From Rhizopus arrhizus (Eukaryota > Mucoromycota > Mucoromycetes > Mucorales > Rhizopodaceae): 64,000 nt of DNA. Under the pieces are notes generated by a model. The model was not told where the DNA came from, searched no databases, and saw only the letters and a program-made list of their open reading frames with translations. Of this stretch, positions 22,073-34,222 are shown one piece after another. Position 1 is the stretch's first letter. Every line of letters starts with the position of its first letter. The translations under genes and the position numbers were made by a program. The stretch is taken from the NCBI GenBank assembly GCA_024220505.1, contig JAKZZE010000020.1, forward strand, positions 868,001 through 932,000. Reading direction: 5' to 3'.

Positions 22073-22614
22073 TTAGTTAGCCTTCTTACGGAAAGAACAA
22101 CCTTCAGTCAAACGAGCGCGACCACCAGTGGGTTGACACAAAACGGTACCGCAAGAGGAACACAAAACAACAGTTTGGGCGTGGCTAAAGACAGTGCTGA
22201 TGTTCAAACAACCTAATTAAAGAAGGAGGCGCAGTCAGTTCACAAGAACTGCAAACAGGCTTTTTTTTAAAAAAAGGCATTTACCAGGGCACTTGACGTC
22301 CATAAAGTAGGAGTTGGGAGATTGCACAAGTCTCTTGAGCTTGTGGGAACGCTTCTCGTGTTCAACAGAGGGGTTAAGAAGATCGACAGCCAACTAAAAA
22401 AGTAATTTAATAATCATGTTTAAATGTGAGCTGTGCATAAAATGGTGAATCCAATTGTCCTCATTTCTATTTTCCTCTCATGTCGTAATGCAATGTATTT
22501 AGCGTTTTAATCTATTCATTTATTCATCCATCCATATTTTATTTTAATTCATCCATTTCATACACAAACTCATCATCTCATCCATTTTCCTTTTCCTCTT
22601 ATACTTACAGTCAT
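22073..22614 (-). CDS. RPS27: 40S ribosomal protein eS27
   Basis: Three exons (22614-22609, 22393-22285, 22212-22073) encode about 85 residues starting [11 protein letters not shown]. The zinc ribbon is complete: CPGC, with the intron inside the Gly codon, and CSSC, followed by the family tail [16 protein letters not shown]. Residue order matches eS27 across eukaryotes. It sits in the small ribosomal subunit platform. The first exon codes for only two residues, a pattern frequent in fungal ribosomal protein genes, with a 215-base first intron that is the longest in the window and may carry regulatory elements. Codon use is biased toward C-ending codons, as expected for high expression. Confidence 0.96.
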
Positions 22615-22743
22615 AGTGTATCTCGAAGGCTCGGTGAAAAGGGAAGGAGTTTCTTTATCGCATTTGTGGGAGGGGGGAATTATTTTTTTCTGATTCGGCA
22701 AAACAAAAAAATGATTTCAAAGACAGCAAAATGTTTATTTAAT

Positions 22744-24464
22744 TTAACCTTCAAAGCACCATTCATACTGTTTTGCAAGTGCTTTCTTTTTAGACCGAAG
22801 TTTCGAAACATCATTAAATTCTTTCACTCTTTGACGAATAGCCAACCATACAATATGAATATCATCGTTCTTTGATTTATAGGTTTTGATCATCTTGCGT
22901 ACCTCCACCAAACATTCCGTACGCAACTTTTTCAATCCTAAAATACGTTCTTTTCTACGCCACATGCCTCTGCCAAGCACAACAGCATCAAACAATCGCC
23001 AACGCCCCTGTAAATCCTTAAAGTTTTCATAACGTTCATCGATAGAGACAACATGATACCACATAAAGATACCCAAGGTAGCCAAAGCACAAAAAAAGCC
23101 AAAAAAGGTACCTGCGAACAAAGCAAACCAACCCCAAACAAAGGCTGATAGATAAATGACGGGAACCAGAATCATTCCGAAAAAGATCTTGTTCTGTGCC
23201 CGCACCTCTTCGTAAATTTCGCATTGACCCGCATAGTAGCCTGCCACATAGAGCGGTAAATGAGCAATGAGCCCTGGGAAAAATAAAGGAAGGTCGATTA
23301 AACTAGCTGCTGTGCGACGCAAGAGTTGAACTGTGGTCGAAACAGCTGTTATTTCCTTTTCGTTATACTTTGCAATATGGCCATCCTTGAGCAATAAGGA
23401 TTCAAGTTCTAATTTATATACAACAAGGCTTTTCTGAAGTTTGGCAATCTCTACATCCTCTTTAGCAAGTGTATTCATGCCATTAATTAAACTATGTAAA
23501 AAGAGAGGGTTTATATATCTTTTTTGTTTTCTTTCTTTCTTTACCTTTTAGTGATTGGTATATAGTCTCTGATTAAATCATTCTTTCCTGGAAACAATAG
23601 CCACCTGGCCATATCAGCTGCATATTTACTTTCCCAATCAGGTGCATTCACAGTAATTTTTTCCATAGCACTCTCAACTGCCTTTGTCAACTGTTTGGCT
23701 GCCTTTTTTGGGTCTTCCAAATAAAGTGGTAAATAAGGTTCAACAGAGATAGGTTTACCATACCTAATCGGGGATATAGAATTGAATATCCAAATATATC
23801 TTTTCTACTCATATCACTTACTTTACAATCACTACACTTCGATACTTGGATTTTTCTGGATAGACAATACCTACTGGCAAAACGGGAGCAAATTGCCCTT
23901 GTCCTTCTTCTGAAACTATTTTGGCATATTCTAAAGCTGCCTATTTTACAGGGTTATCTTAATGAACAACAAGAAATGGGCGGGGGTTTGCTTACAAAAC
24001 TTGTACCATCTTTAAAAATACCTAGTTTTGGTAAAGTATGACTGGTGCCTTCAGGAAATACAGCTACTGCTTCGCCTAGTTTTAGGACTTCAAAAGTGGC
24101 AGCATAAAGCTGAGCATTATTTTTAGTCTTTCTATCCACAGGAACAACACCACAGTCATGTAAAAAAGCAGCAGCATAAGGTGATTTAAACATCGAATCT
24201 TTGGCCCAATAGTGAAGCCGACGTTTTCTGGGAAATGTGACAGAGAGGACTGCAGGGTCGATAATCATGTTGTGGTGCGTGGCTGCACTATAGAAAGCGT
24301 TTGTATAACATTATTGTGAGCATTCAATTTATTTCCTTACACAATAAGAGGTTGAGTATCAGAAGGCACATTAGATACATCCTCAAGCCTTATATCAGAA
24401 AAAAAAGACCAAAGAGCGCTTCTTGATATTAAACAAACTAATTCGTGATTGAAACCAAATGGCA
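22744..24464 (-). CDS. GPT2: Glycerol-3-phosphate/DHAP O-acyltransferase (GPT2/SCT1 type)
   Basis: A minus-strand gene of about five exons starts at MPFGFNHELVCL and ends AKQYEWCFEG. The PlsC acyltransferase domain has the HX4D box HNMIID (about 24270), a DRKTK segment of motif II, and the motif III FPEGTSH (about 24045). The last exon (23478-22744) holds two or three strong membrane segments (SLIDLPLFFPGLIAHLPLYV, MILVPVIYLSAFVWGWFALF) and a basic helical tail. Domain order matches the fungal ER enzymes Gpt2 and Sct1, which start phospholipid and triacylglycerol synthesis by acylating glycerol-3-phosphate. A sense T-tract (complement of 24472-24498) ends 8 bases before the ATG. GPT2 versus SCT1 cannot be decided. 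Confidence 0.87.
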
Positions 24465-25861
24465 TCTTTTGCAAAAAAAAAAAAAAAAAAAAAAAAAAAG
24501 CAGAAAGAAGTGAAATTAAATTAATAATTATAGGTGAGTTTCAAAAATTTTAAGGTGAACCCCTTGTTGCAATATTTCCAAAAATACTGTGTTTCTAAAT
24601 CAGTTTGTCGTATATAAATTTTTCTTGTCTCTTAAAAAGAGACAACTACCACATAAATAGTGATTATATTTAACAAGAATAATCACACAAATGATTTAAT
24701 CAAGCAATTCTTTATTGCAAAGTAGAATCTTTAACAAGTAATGACTCAAAAGGTACATGTATTGAATTTTCTACTGAAATATCCCTACTTGCAAACCAAC
24801 CATTCATTACTATCAACATCATCTAACCAAAGTGATATGCATATATAAAAGACATTCATAAATATCGAGTCCAACTATTTTTTGTTCAAATATAAAGAAT
24901 CTTTTGTAATTTTGATAAACAACTATTGGCAGACCTTTGTTATCGTCTAAGCATAATATAATGTATAGATTCTTTTTTTTAAGAGTTACATATTATCAAA
25001 TTTTGCAGTTTTAAAGTACTTTGAATGTTCTGATTTATTGTCGCTCAGTTAGATGTATAATGGAGCTACAATCATAATGTCTACGTTTATTACACATATT
25101 ATAATAATAAAAGCTATCTGCCATTTTATAATTCGTTTGCATGCTTTTTTGTTTAGCAAAAAGAAAGAATAAAAGCTTACTATTGACCTATAAACAAATC
25201 CGAAATATCGGATAAAGCTAGATTATTTTTTATAGATCTGTCTATTGTTGAATTAGTTTCATAACAAAAGTTTTGGTCTAAGTTGATTTAAGAGGCTGAA
25301 AAAGGAATTTTACAAATATTGTTCTCTTGAGTCAATTGAAAAATAGCTTATTTGGCATGGGTCGTCAAATAAGGTTGTACATCAATCTGCAATATCCAAG
25401 AACACAGCATTCTCTGATGTTGTGGATAGATTACTGATTGGATACTGATCTAAGCGTGGGCCATTGTATTTTTTTTTTCTTGCTTATTTTTCTACAAATG
25501 ATATTGTACCCATTTCACATTTGGATTTGAGTTTTGGTTTGATTATAAATCCGAAATTTCGGATATATCTTTAAACATTCACTTTTCTTTGATTTAATAC
25601 TGTAAGCCAGCTTATGAATAGCTTATATACTTAGTGAATTCAACTGATCATTTATTTCTCTATGTAACTCATACAATATTCTGTTGTATTTCAAGAAACA
25701 GTAGTACAGGCCAGACTTTTTTTTTTTTCTTTTTCGATTGGCGCTATTAGACTCATTCCCACTGGAGCTGACCCTAAACGAAAGAAAGGATAAATTATCC
25801 CTTCCACCGCTGATTTCTTTTTTCTTTTCTAGTTTCTCTACCATTTACCCATCTTATAACC
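24465..25861. other. Intergenic region with two short palindromes
   Basis: No gene is supported here. The stretch is AT-rich. It carries a perfect 16-base palindrome ATCCGAAATTTCGGAT (about 25547-25562) and an imperfect relative ATCCGAAATATCGGAT (about 25198-25213), about 350 bases apart. Confidence 0.5.
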
Positions 25862-26455
25862 ATGGTACAATCTGACATTATTGTTAGAAAAGCGACATTA
25901 GATGATATAAAATACGCAAAAGAAGCTAGTACTGTTGTTAATCAAGCATATAGATCTAAAGGTATGTATTAAATCAAGAAACATAAAAAAATAGTTATTC
26001 ACCTTCAAATGAAAATAGGTGGCTGGACTACCGAAGAAGATATTGTGAAAGGAGAAAGGTGTACTGAAGAGCAAATGAAGTCACACATTCGTGAAAGTGG
26101 CAATCCCCATACATTATTATTCGCTGTAGAACATCCTCATAAGATTGTTGGCACAGTGCAAATCCAAACTTCACCTGAACATCCTTTAATGGCAGAGGTC
26201 GGACTTTTCTCAGTATCTCCATATGAACAGTCTCGAGGAATTGGTGGTCAGTTAATTAGAGCTGCCCTGACAGAAATGAAAGAAATGGGTATGACACACG
26301 CCATAATGCACGTCTTGGAAAACAGACCAGAAATCTTGAGATGGTACAAAAAATTAGGGTTTGAAGAAACTGGTGAGCGTATACCTTTTGTTTGGCCAGA
26401 AAAGCTTAAAATCGATGGACTTCATTTCTTAGTATTAAAGAAAGCCCTTGCATGA
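25862..26455 (+). CDS. GNAT-family N-acetyltransferase
   Basis: Two exons (25862-25961 and 26019-26455) encode 178 residues. The GNAT fold is seen in order: IIVRKATLDDI at the N-terminus, VGTVQIQ (beta 4), the acetyl-CoA binding loop YEQSRGIGGQLIRAAL matching the Q/R-x-x-G-x-G/A rule, and LENRPEILRWYKKLGFEETG, the typical motif B. Substrate cannot be told. It lacks targeting signals and is probably cytosolic. Fungal proteins of this size and type include small-molecule acetyltransferases. It ends only 94 bases before the next gene on the same strand. Confidence 0.88.
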
Positions 26456-26548
26456 TTTGTGAGATATCAATAAAGTTATAGTCTCCGCTTTTTCACACTT
26501 GCAAATTCTTTTTCTTTTTTTTTCTTTTTTTTTTCTCTCTTCTTCTTT

Positions 26549-28891
26549 ATGGCTGAAAACACAAAATTAGTGGATACAGAAGATAATAATACTGCGTTGG
26601 AAGTCAATCCACCTGATGCTTCTCTTGAGTGGGAAAATGAAGATAAAAAGGAACCACACCCTTTGTCAATCCAAACATTAGACCAGTATGAAAACGATCC
26701 TTGGGCTCAACCTGCTAACGAGAATGACGTCTTGACTGAACACGATACCTTGGTTGAAGGAAGAAAACAGACAGCTCCTGCTGCTATTACTACTGCAGCC
26801 ATAGTGGACCAACAACAGCAAGAGCAGACTACTATACCAACACCTACTGTTACTACACCTACTATTACTCCCACTACCACTACTGCAGCAACCTCTCCAG
26901 TGTCTCAAGATATATCTGCTATTAAAGCAAGTATTATGAGATTCTTTTTTACAAGAAAAATAAAAGCTTACCATTTATTAAATAATAGAGTTTTCAAAAT
27001 GTGGATGATAAAGATACAATTGATGATTTAAGAATATCTGGACAGCTTCCCAAGTGGCTCATTGGAGAATATTTTACAGTTGGTCCTGGTACTTTTGATG
27101 TAAAATACAACAGAAAAGTAGAAGTAGACGGTGAACTTCAACTGGTATCCGCTTTATATACTTTTGGGCATTGGTTTGATGCGTAAATGGATTGCTTAGT
27201 TACTGTAGTTCGAGAACCTTATTCATTTTATTTTTAGATTACCACTTGTGAATCGTTTCGATTTAAATGGTCAACGTAACACAATCACTTACCGCAATAA
27301 GCTAACAAGTCGTCGTTTAATTGAAAAGATCAGGGATCATCATGGTTATTCACCACTACACCCTGCTGGTTTATATATGTCTAATACAAATCAAACTGTT
27401 CTGTCAAAAATTTTAAAAAATGCGACCAAACCTAATAAACCAGATGCAGAACCTTGTGGTGCTCGTATCTTGACAAAAATACCTGGATTAGACGGAAGAT
27501 TATTTTGCCAGAATCATGCTAATCATGCAAGTCCTCCCTTTCTCATTTAATCAATTACATACTAAAGCTTATTTAATGACTGTAGATTCAGGAACTAGAT
27601 CCTTTTGATTTAAAGCCAACTCGTTTACTGACATGGAGTGAAATTAATCCTGCGTTTAAAGGAACAAGCTCTTGTCCAAATGGACAATATGATTCACGTA
27701 CAGGCGAGTATATCAATTTCACAATGGAAGTAGGTTATCAGTCAGTCAAATACCACTTTTTTTCAATTAGTGATCAAAATCCAAAAGGAACATTGATCAC
27801 TTCCATCACTGCACCTATGGCTTATGTCAATACTTTTTCCATCACACCGAAATATATCATTTTTGTAAGTAGATATGATTATTGCTCTTTCATCAGGTTT
27901 TGTTGATATTTTTCTTTTCATTAGGTGATTCATCCAATGCTGGCTAATGCGAGTGGCGTAAAATACAATTGGTGCGAAAGCATTATGGACTCATTTTCCT
28001 TTAGATCCTCTGAACCTACTTTATTCTATGTGATCTCTCGCGAACGACGTGAGTTGATAGCTATTTACCGCTCAGAGCCTTGCTTTATCATGAATCACAT
28101 CAATGCTTATGAAGAACAAGACACAATCTATTTGGATATGATTTGTTATCCAGACGACACCATCGCACGTCAATTGACAACCCACTTTCTTCGTCAACCA
28201 GCCAAGATGGAACCTTCACGACTGATGGGATCTGAAGTAAGACGATACAAATTGACTCGCTTGGAAGATGAGCATATAGCCTATCTGAGCCACAAACCTG
28301 CCAAGTCAAGGTTGTCTTCTATTCTAAATGTTTTTAAAACAGATACTGCCACGCAGACAAAGTACAGCGAAACGGCTGACAATCGTTGGTACTCTTGGAT
28401 GCCTACAGCCCCATACGATCAACGTGTTTCCCCCTCGATTGAATTACCCCAAATTAACCCTCATTTTAAAATGTATAAGCATACCATGATGTATGGTCTC
28501 GGCTTCAGTGCTTCCAATTCACTTAAGCATGGCGCTATTTGGGATAGCATTGTAAAGATTGTAAGTTTAGTAAAATCAGCTAGTGATTATTCCCTAAATG
28601 TCTTTTTCATGATAGAATCTAGAGACAAAAGCCATCATGACTTCTTGGCATCAAGAAAACTGCTATCCAAGCGAGGCTGTTTTTGTTCCTCGACCTTCCA
28701 TTGGTCCTGAAGATCAAGTAGGAGAAGATGAAGGTGTTCTTTTGAGTGTAGTCATGAATGCCTCAACGTCAACCTCTTTCTTGCTTGTATTGGATGCTAA
28801 TAACTTGCAAGTGTTGGCTACAGCCGATCTTGAACGATTGGTTCCTATCAGTTTCGCCCATGGTGATTGCAGACTTTTAGAATCCTATTAA
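26549..28891 (+). CDS. Carotenoid cleavage oxygenase family protein with altered iron-ligand positions
   Basis: Six exons. The N-terminal 126 residues are a Thr/Gln-rich extension. The family fold starts at LPKWLIGEYFTVGPGTFDV, followed by FGHWFDALPLVNRFDLNG, ITPKYIIF, NHINAYEE and a C-terminal FAHGDC. These enzymes cleave carotenoids with an Fe(II) held by four His. By motif alignment to RPE65, the third and fourth His are kept (NHINAYEE, FAHGDC). The first (usual AHPH) reads SCPN, and the second (usual VHSF) reads VNTF. In Mucorales, related enzymes make apocarotenoids and trisporoids, but which step this one serves is not visible. Introns 26927-26988 and 27527-27585 use GC donors (GCAAGT). 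A T-rich leader precedes the start. Confidence 0.88.
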
Positions 28892-30804
28892 ACAAGAAGC
28901 GCGCCATGTGCAATTAAATAATAATAATAATAAAAAAGGACAGTGACCTACAGTCTTCCCGGTGCCAATTTGCAGTTTTTAATCATAAAAAAAAATAAAA
29001 TAAAAAGCCTTGTTGGTACTGTAAACTGAAGTGGGTTAAGAAACCGTTTTAGTAAAGTTAAAAATTTATATACCCAAAGTTTGATTTTAATAGTCTTATG
29101 ATGATCATGCTCATCATAAGAGTCTTGCTTCAGTTAAAGCAGGAGATCGTTCGCCAATATTCTTAGGTCTTTATATGTTTCATTTCTCAAGTTAAAACGG
29201 TTTGAGAGTGCTAATTGTTTAGCTCTCTAAACACATTGTCTATCGATAACCCCCAAAGAAATGAAATAATCTTGAAATTTACCTGGCAGTAGGTAAAGTC
29301 GCTATTAATTCCTTTGGTAAAGACAGAATGGTCCGCAATGGAAGTAAAGTCATAGTTGAGGTGAAGGATGATTTGTATTTTTACATGAATTCGAATCTTG
29401 ACGATAATTTTGGATGAGGAATACGGGGATAGGGTTATGTTCAAGAGTAAATCTAGAATATGAAGGTCCATATGTCACTACAATACAGGACTGGCTCAAT
29501 TTCTAAAGAAAGCTTTGGAGTTATATGACTTTAGTAATACATTCTATGTACTATATACTTTGATTGTATGAATGTATATAAATTGATTTAACTTTTCTTA
29601 TATTGAGAAAACTTGGAAACTCACGCAAATAGTGTCTTGTATTCATCGAGGCTATCTAATCATCAATTCAAATTAATTCAATAGAATAACTTCAAATGGA
29701 TAATTACCCCCACAGCTTTTTGTTTCGATGATATCGTGGATATGTTGTAGATAATCGATTTACACTTAACGGTTGTCTAGCAAGCGTCCAACATGTATTT
29801 CTATTATATTAGAAAGTGATCAATCCTACTATAGTTTAATAGAGCAGTAGATCAACCTGCTACCAGAAATCTCAGTTTACGAAAGAAACCAACCATTGCT
29901 TAGGAGAACCACTTGTCTGATAACTAACACTGCCCTTGGAAATGAACTTAAGTGATCCTATCACAATTGACTAACCGTGAAAGCACCTTTCAATATCTTT
30001 TACTCGTTTACCCTTTTTGATTATTATTATATTTCTTTGCCCTATTCTTTGTAAGATCATGGCTATATTATAGGCTGTGTGCCTATAGGGCTACGGTGTC
30101 TAACAACATAATTTAATAATTTAGACTGTAAACTTTTATTTGGCCAGAAAAATACTCACAGACAAAAATGGGTTACTCACCCGATATAGAAAGCTATACG
30201 GATGTAAAAAAAGTATGTGTTTGCATAGATTTTCTTTTAAAAAGGGAGATGCTATTTTTTATTTGAAAAGTATGGTGCTGATAGAAAAGTTTTGCTCAAA
30301 CTGTACAAAAAGTGTTTAGCAACTCATTTTGAGTTTGCAATGTTTTTGACAGTTTGTTAGCCTCTCTATCCTAAAGATTTTGAAAAAGATGGGACCTTTC
30401 TCAAAAGAAGTACGTCCATAGACAGTAATATCAAGAGCAGCATTTATTCGTCTAAACAATAAAATATTGGATCAAAAGAAAGATGACTGACCAGAAAAAC
30501 TTGGGCCAAGACCCATGTGTTAAAGATAAAACAGAAGAAAAAACACCAACAAGGGTTTGAATATAAAAAGAATGTGGCGACTTTCAGAAAAGAAAAAACC
30601 ATCAAAGATACCCTATTCCACTAATAAAATATTTCCGGAAACTTTACTAAGCTTTTCGGATTGACTGTAGAACGAATTGATCCACAATAGGAAACGATGA
30701 GTTACGTCAAATGTTATTTTGATATATAAGGGTTTTCTTTTTTCTTTCTCTTTTCTTTTTTTTCTTTTTTTTTCTTTTTTTTTTTTCATTCTTTTTAAAA
30801 TAAA
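28892..30804. other. Long intergenic region
   Basis: No gene is supported. A perfect 10-base stem with a 6-base loop (CTTATGATGA...TCATCATAAG, near 29096-29121) lies about 210 bases after the oxygenase stop. A short possible exon (MGYSPDIESYTD, near 30170) ends in a GTATGTG donor-like site, but no partner exons join well. T-rich sequence from about 30727 to 30787 is the leader of PMP3. Confidence 0.45.
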
Positions 30805-31140
30805 ATGGCCTTCACTGCTTCTGATATTTGTAAAATTATTCTTGGTAAAGTTTTTCTTATTTCACAAAAAAAAAGAAGGATTTCCTTTTATTCATCCTTG
30901 TTTTAGCTGTTATTTTGCCACCACTCGGAGTCTTTTTAGAAAAAGGTAAGAGTTGAAACGCGTGAGAAAGAAAACAGGGTCTGATATATAAAAATGAAGG
31001 ATGTGGTACGGATCTTTTGATTAACATTGGTTTAACAATTCTTGGTTATATTCCTGGTATCAGTAAGTGTTTGAGATTATGAACATAAGGTTTCTTATTT
31101 TATACTAGTTCATGCTCTTTATATTATTTTGAAATATTAA
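30805..31140 (+). CDS. PMP3: Plasma membrane proteolipid 3 (PMP3/UPF0057)
   Basis: Four tiny exons (30805-30844, 30907-30945, 31000-31062, 31109-31140) join in frame to about 57 residues. The product has the full family pattern: two hydrophobic helices split by a short loop, with the signatures ILPPLGVFLEKGCG and INIGLTILGYIPGIIHA, ending YIILKY. PMP3 proteins sit in the plasma membrane and influence membrane potential and salt tolerance. All four splice junctions are canonical GT-AG, and each exon is too short to be found as an open frame. The gene ends 146 bases before the next start on the same strand. Confidence 0.94.
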
Positions 31141-31286
31141 TAAACATTTGGGTGTGTTACCGAAAACAATAATCAGAAGACACCCTTTTTCTGTGTTACC
31201 ATTGGTTGAAAATAATAGTTGTGAAAGTGAACTGGAGGGGACGAAAAAAAATTTTTTTTTTTTTCTTTTTTTAAACACTATTTTCA

Positions 31287-33097
31287 ATGGAATTACCCAA
31301 AGTTCAATTCATCCAAACAAACTCGACAGGTTTATTAAATACACTTGAGTCAAACCAATCCAGCTACGATGGTCTTATTGTTATTTTCACTGAAAAGAAG
31401 GCATTGGTAGATCTTTTACCACAGACACAAAAGTATATGGATCTCGATGCTACTTTTGGGGAATCTGTTCAATTGTTTATCACAAACGACGGTAAACCTG
31501 CTGAACGTGTTATTATTTCACCCACGGGTACCATTGATGGTGACTTTGATGATGTTAGACGTATCAAAGGTTAGAATAACTGGAATGTCGCGTAGCAAAA
31601 ATATTTATTCTCATTTTATCATAGACGCTGCTTATGCTGCTGGTTTGAAAGCTTTAAAAGCAGGCATCACCCATCCTCTTGTTTGCTTTGCTGATGAACC
31701 TACTGCTCACTTATTTTGGACTTCAGAGAAGAATGATTTTAGACACTTTGTTAGTGTGGCCTTGATGGGTCTCTTTGAATCTTCTTTCGAACCTTTTGAT
31801 GTACGTCAACATGCTCAACGTACTAACAAGGAGCTCAAGACATTTACTCATCTAGGCTTGGTTACTGCTGCCGACGCATCACTCCTCAAGGGAGTTGAAG
31901 CTGCCGAAGTGGGTCGTCGTATAGCCAAGGATATCGGCAATCCAGATCCCGAAATTATGTCCCCCATTCACATTGTAGAATATATCCAGGAACAATTCAA
32001 AGATGCCAAAAATATCAAATTGACCGTCATTGATGACGTTGAAACCATTCGTAAGGAGTATCCCTTGGCTCATGCTGTCACTCGCGCTTCTTTAGCTGTT
32101 CCTCGTCATCATCCCCGTTTTGTGCTCTTTGAATATCTTTCCCCTGATCAATCTCAGGTGAAGGAAAAGTAAGTGAAGGAGAGTAAAAAGATGATTTTGG
32201 GGTGTTAACTGTTTGTTTTAGTCTTTACTTTGTAGGTAAAGGTGTTACTTATGATACTGGTGGAGCTGATATCAAATGCAGTGGACATATGAGAGATATG
32301 TCACGTGACAAATGTGGTGCTGCTGCTGTAGCTGGGTTCTTTAAAACCATCTCTATGCTGGCTCCTGAGAAGGTGAACGTAACCGGTGGCCTTGCTTTGG
32401 TAAGAAATTCTGTTGGTCCTGACATGTATGTAAGTGATGAAGTCATTGTTGCTCGCAGTGGTAAACGAGGCAAGTATACAGAGAAATGGTCAAATGAAAA
32501 TAAGCATTGACATCGTTTTGTGTGTTTGTAGTCTTGGTAGGCAATACAGATGCTGAAGGTCGTATGGTGATGACAGATTTGCTTTGTCAATTCAAGGAAA
32601 AAGTAATTGAACACAATCAATCCAATACCCCCTCCTCCTCTGCACCTTCCTTCTTATTCACCTGTGCTACATTGACAGGACATGCTCTTCGTGCCTATGA
32701 TGGTTATGGTATCACATTAGATAACGGAGTTGCTCGCAAGCACAAAATCAGTAAACGTATTTACAGCGCTGGCCATGTATTGGCTGATCCCTTTGAAATA
32801 TCTACTTTACGTCGTGAAGATATTGATTGTGTTAAGCCAGGTCGTTCCAGTGAAGATCTTGTTTCTGCCAACGATCAACCCAGCACAATGACAAACCGTG
32901 GTCATCAATATCCTGCTGGTTTCATGTTACAAGCCTCTGGATTAGATCAGTATGGATTAAACAATAAGGAACTCTCAATAGGTTATACCCATCTGGATGT
33001 TGCTGGTTCTGCTGAATTGATCTCAAGCGTAGGCTGGAGTTTACCTCGTGTCACTGGTTCCCCAGTAGTTGCGCTCACTGGTGCTTTTCTCTTTTAA
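31287..33097 (+). CDS. M17 leucyl aminopeptidase family protein (NPEPL1-like)
   Basis: Four exons encode an M17 metallopeptidase. The catalytic C-terminal domain shows GKGVTYDTGG (Lys and Asp ligands), DMSRDKCGAA, and the family signature NTDAEGR (Asp and Glu ligands), so all expected two-metal ligands are present. The N-terminal half (macro-like domain) ends near VPRHHPRFVLFEYL. The phrasing YDTGGADIK and RDKCGAA is closer to the eukaryotic NPEPL1/W07G4.4 branch than to bacterial PepA. It removes N-terminal residues from peptides, probably in the cytosol, often as a hexamer. The ATG sits 16 bases after a sense T-tract, the usual pattern in this window. Confidence 0.92.
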
Positions 33098-34146
33098 TTT
33101 TTCCATGTAAAAAAGAATAAATAATGGCATAATTTCAAGGAAAAGGAGCTTACATTAGTTTTTCTTTACAAAATATATTTTTAAAGAAATGAATTTATTT
33201 CATAAAGGATATTAATCTGTTATTGGATAGCTTCGTATCTCAAGCTTAAACAGTATGATTTGGCATAAATTCTGTTTTAAAAAAAATAGGAGGTTTAATC
33301 GGTGTTTGTTTGACATGTAAAGTCTAATTGACTTACCATTGACGTTGATAGAAACTATAGATGGGTCGCTAGTCTCTTTCATAATAGTACTGTCCACTAT
33401 CTGCCTCATTTCACATACAAACTTTTTTATTATTATGACCTACGGTTTAATGATTGGATAGCAAGACCTTTTGATCTCGATAATCAAAAGCCATACAAAG
33501 GACATGAGCTCAATTTGAATACAGATGGATGTTGTTTCTACAAAGACTTGTATATTTATTTATATGGCTAATTTTATATCTGAAAAGATCAGTTCAATTC
33601 TCGGGAACCTTTTGAAAAACATTGATAGATATCATTTAGTATTCCAATGTGTTTGGTTGAATGAACCACCAGTGTCTACTGTGCTGGTATAACATGAGTT
33701 TTCTCTTTCTACATCAAACAAATACAACATCACTCATAAAAGTTTTAATTTTCAAAAATTGATTTTGATGCTTACTTTTGGTATAGCTTACAAAAGAAAA
33801 ATGTTTTTCCATCCAAATATTTGAACCCGTTGTGTCCATAGCTTGACACATGCATCTATTGGAATACCCTTCAATGCAAATCTTTATCTTTACTAACAGA
33901 ATGGATATCCTATTGTTAAAATTTAAAATTGTATTTTATCCCTTGATTTACTTTCAATTATCAATGCCGTAATAAACTATATAGCACAAAAGTGAATGTC
34001 ATTCACATCCGTTCATTTTTTCATTTAACCTTGGTGCTGGCCACATCTAGTAAAAATAATAATAAAAAAAAAGAAAATTCTCTGTGATCGACAACTAGTT
34101 TTATGAATTGTGATAGATCTGTACCATCCTCCTTATGCTACTCTGC

Positions 34147-34193
<47 letters not shown>

Positions 34194-34222
34194 TGATGAA
34201 TACAAGTTTTTTTTAAAAAAAA
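33098..34222. other. Intergenic region with a T42 run
   Basis: No gene is supported. A 42-base T run (34151-34192) lies just beyond the 3' end of the minus-strand dehydrogenase gene, so on that gene's sense strand it is a genomic A tract. Confidence 0.5.

Noticed and set aside
30170..30420. Possible exons of a small gene
   Set aside because: The open pieces are short, no splice combination gives a credible protein, and no motif is seen.
34151..34192. Poly(A) tail of a processed pseudogene after the dehydrogenase gene
   Set aside because: The gene has an intron and no flanking duplication is seen. Long homopolymers are common throughout the window.
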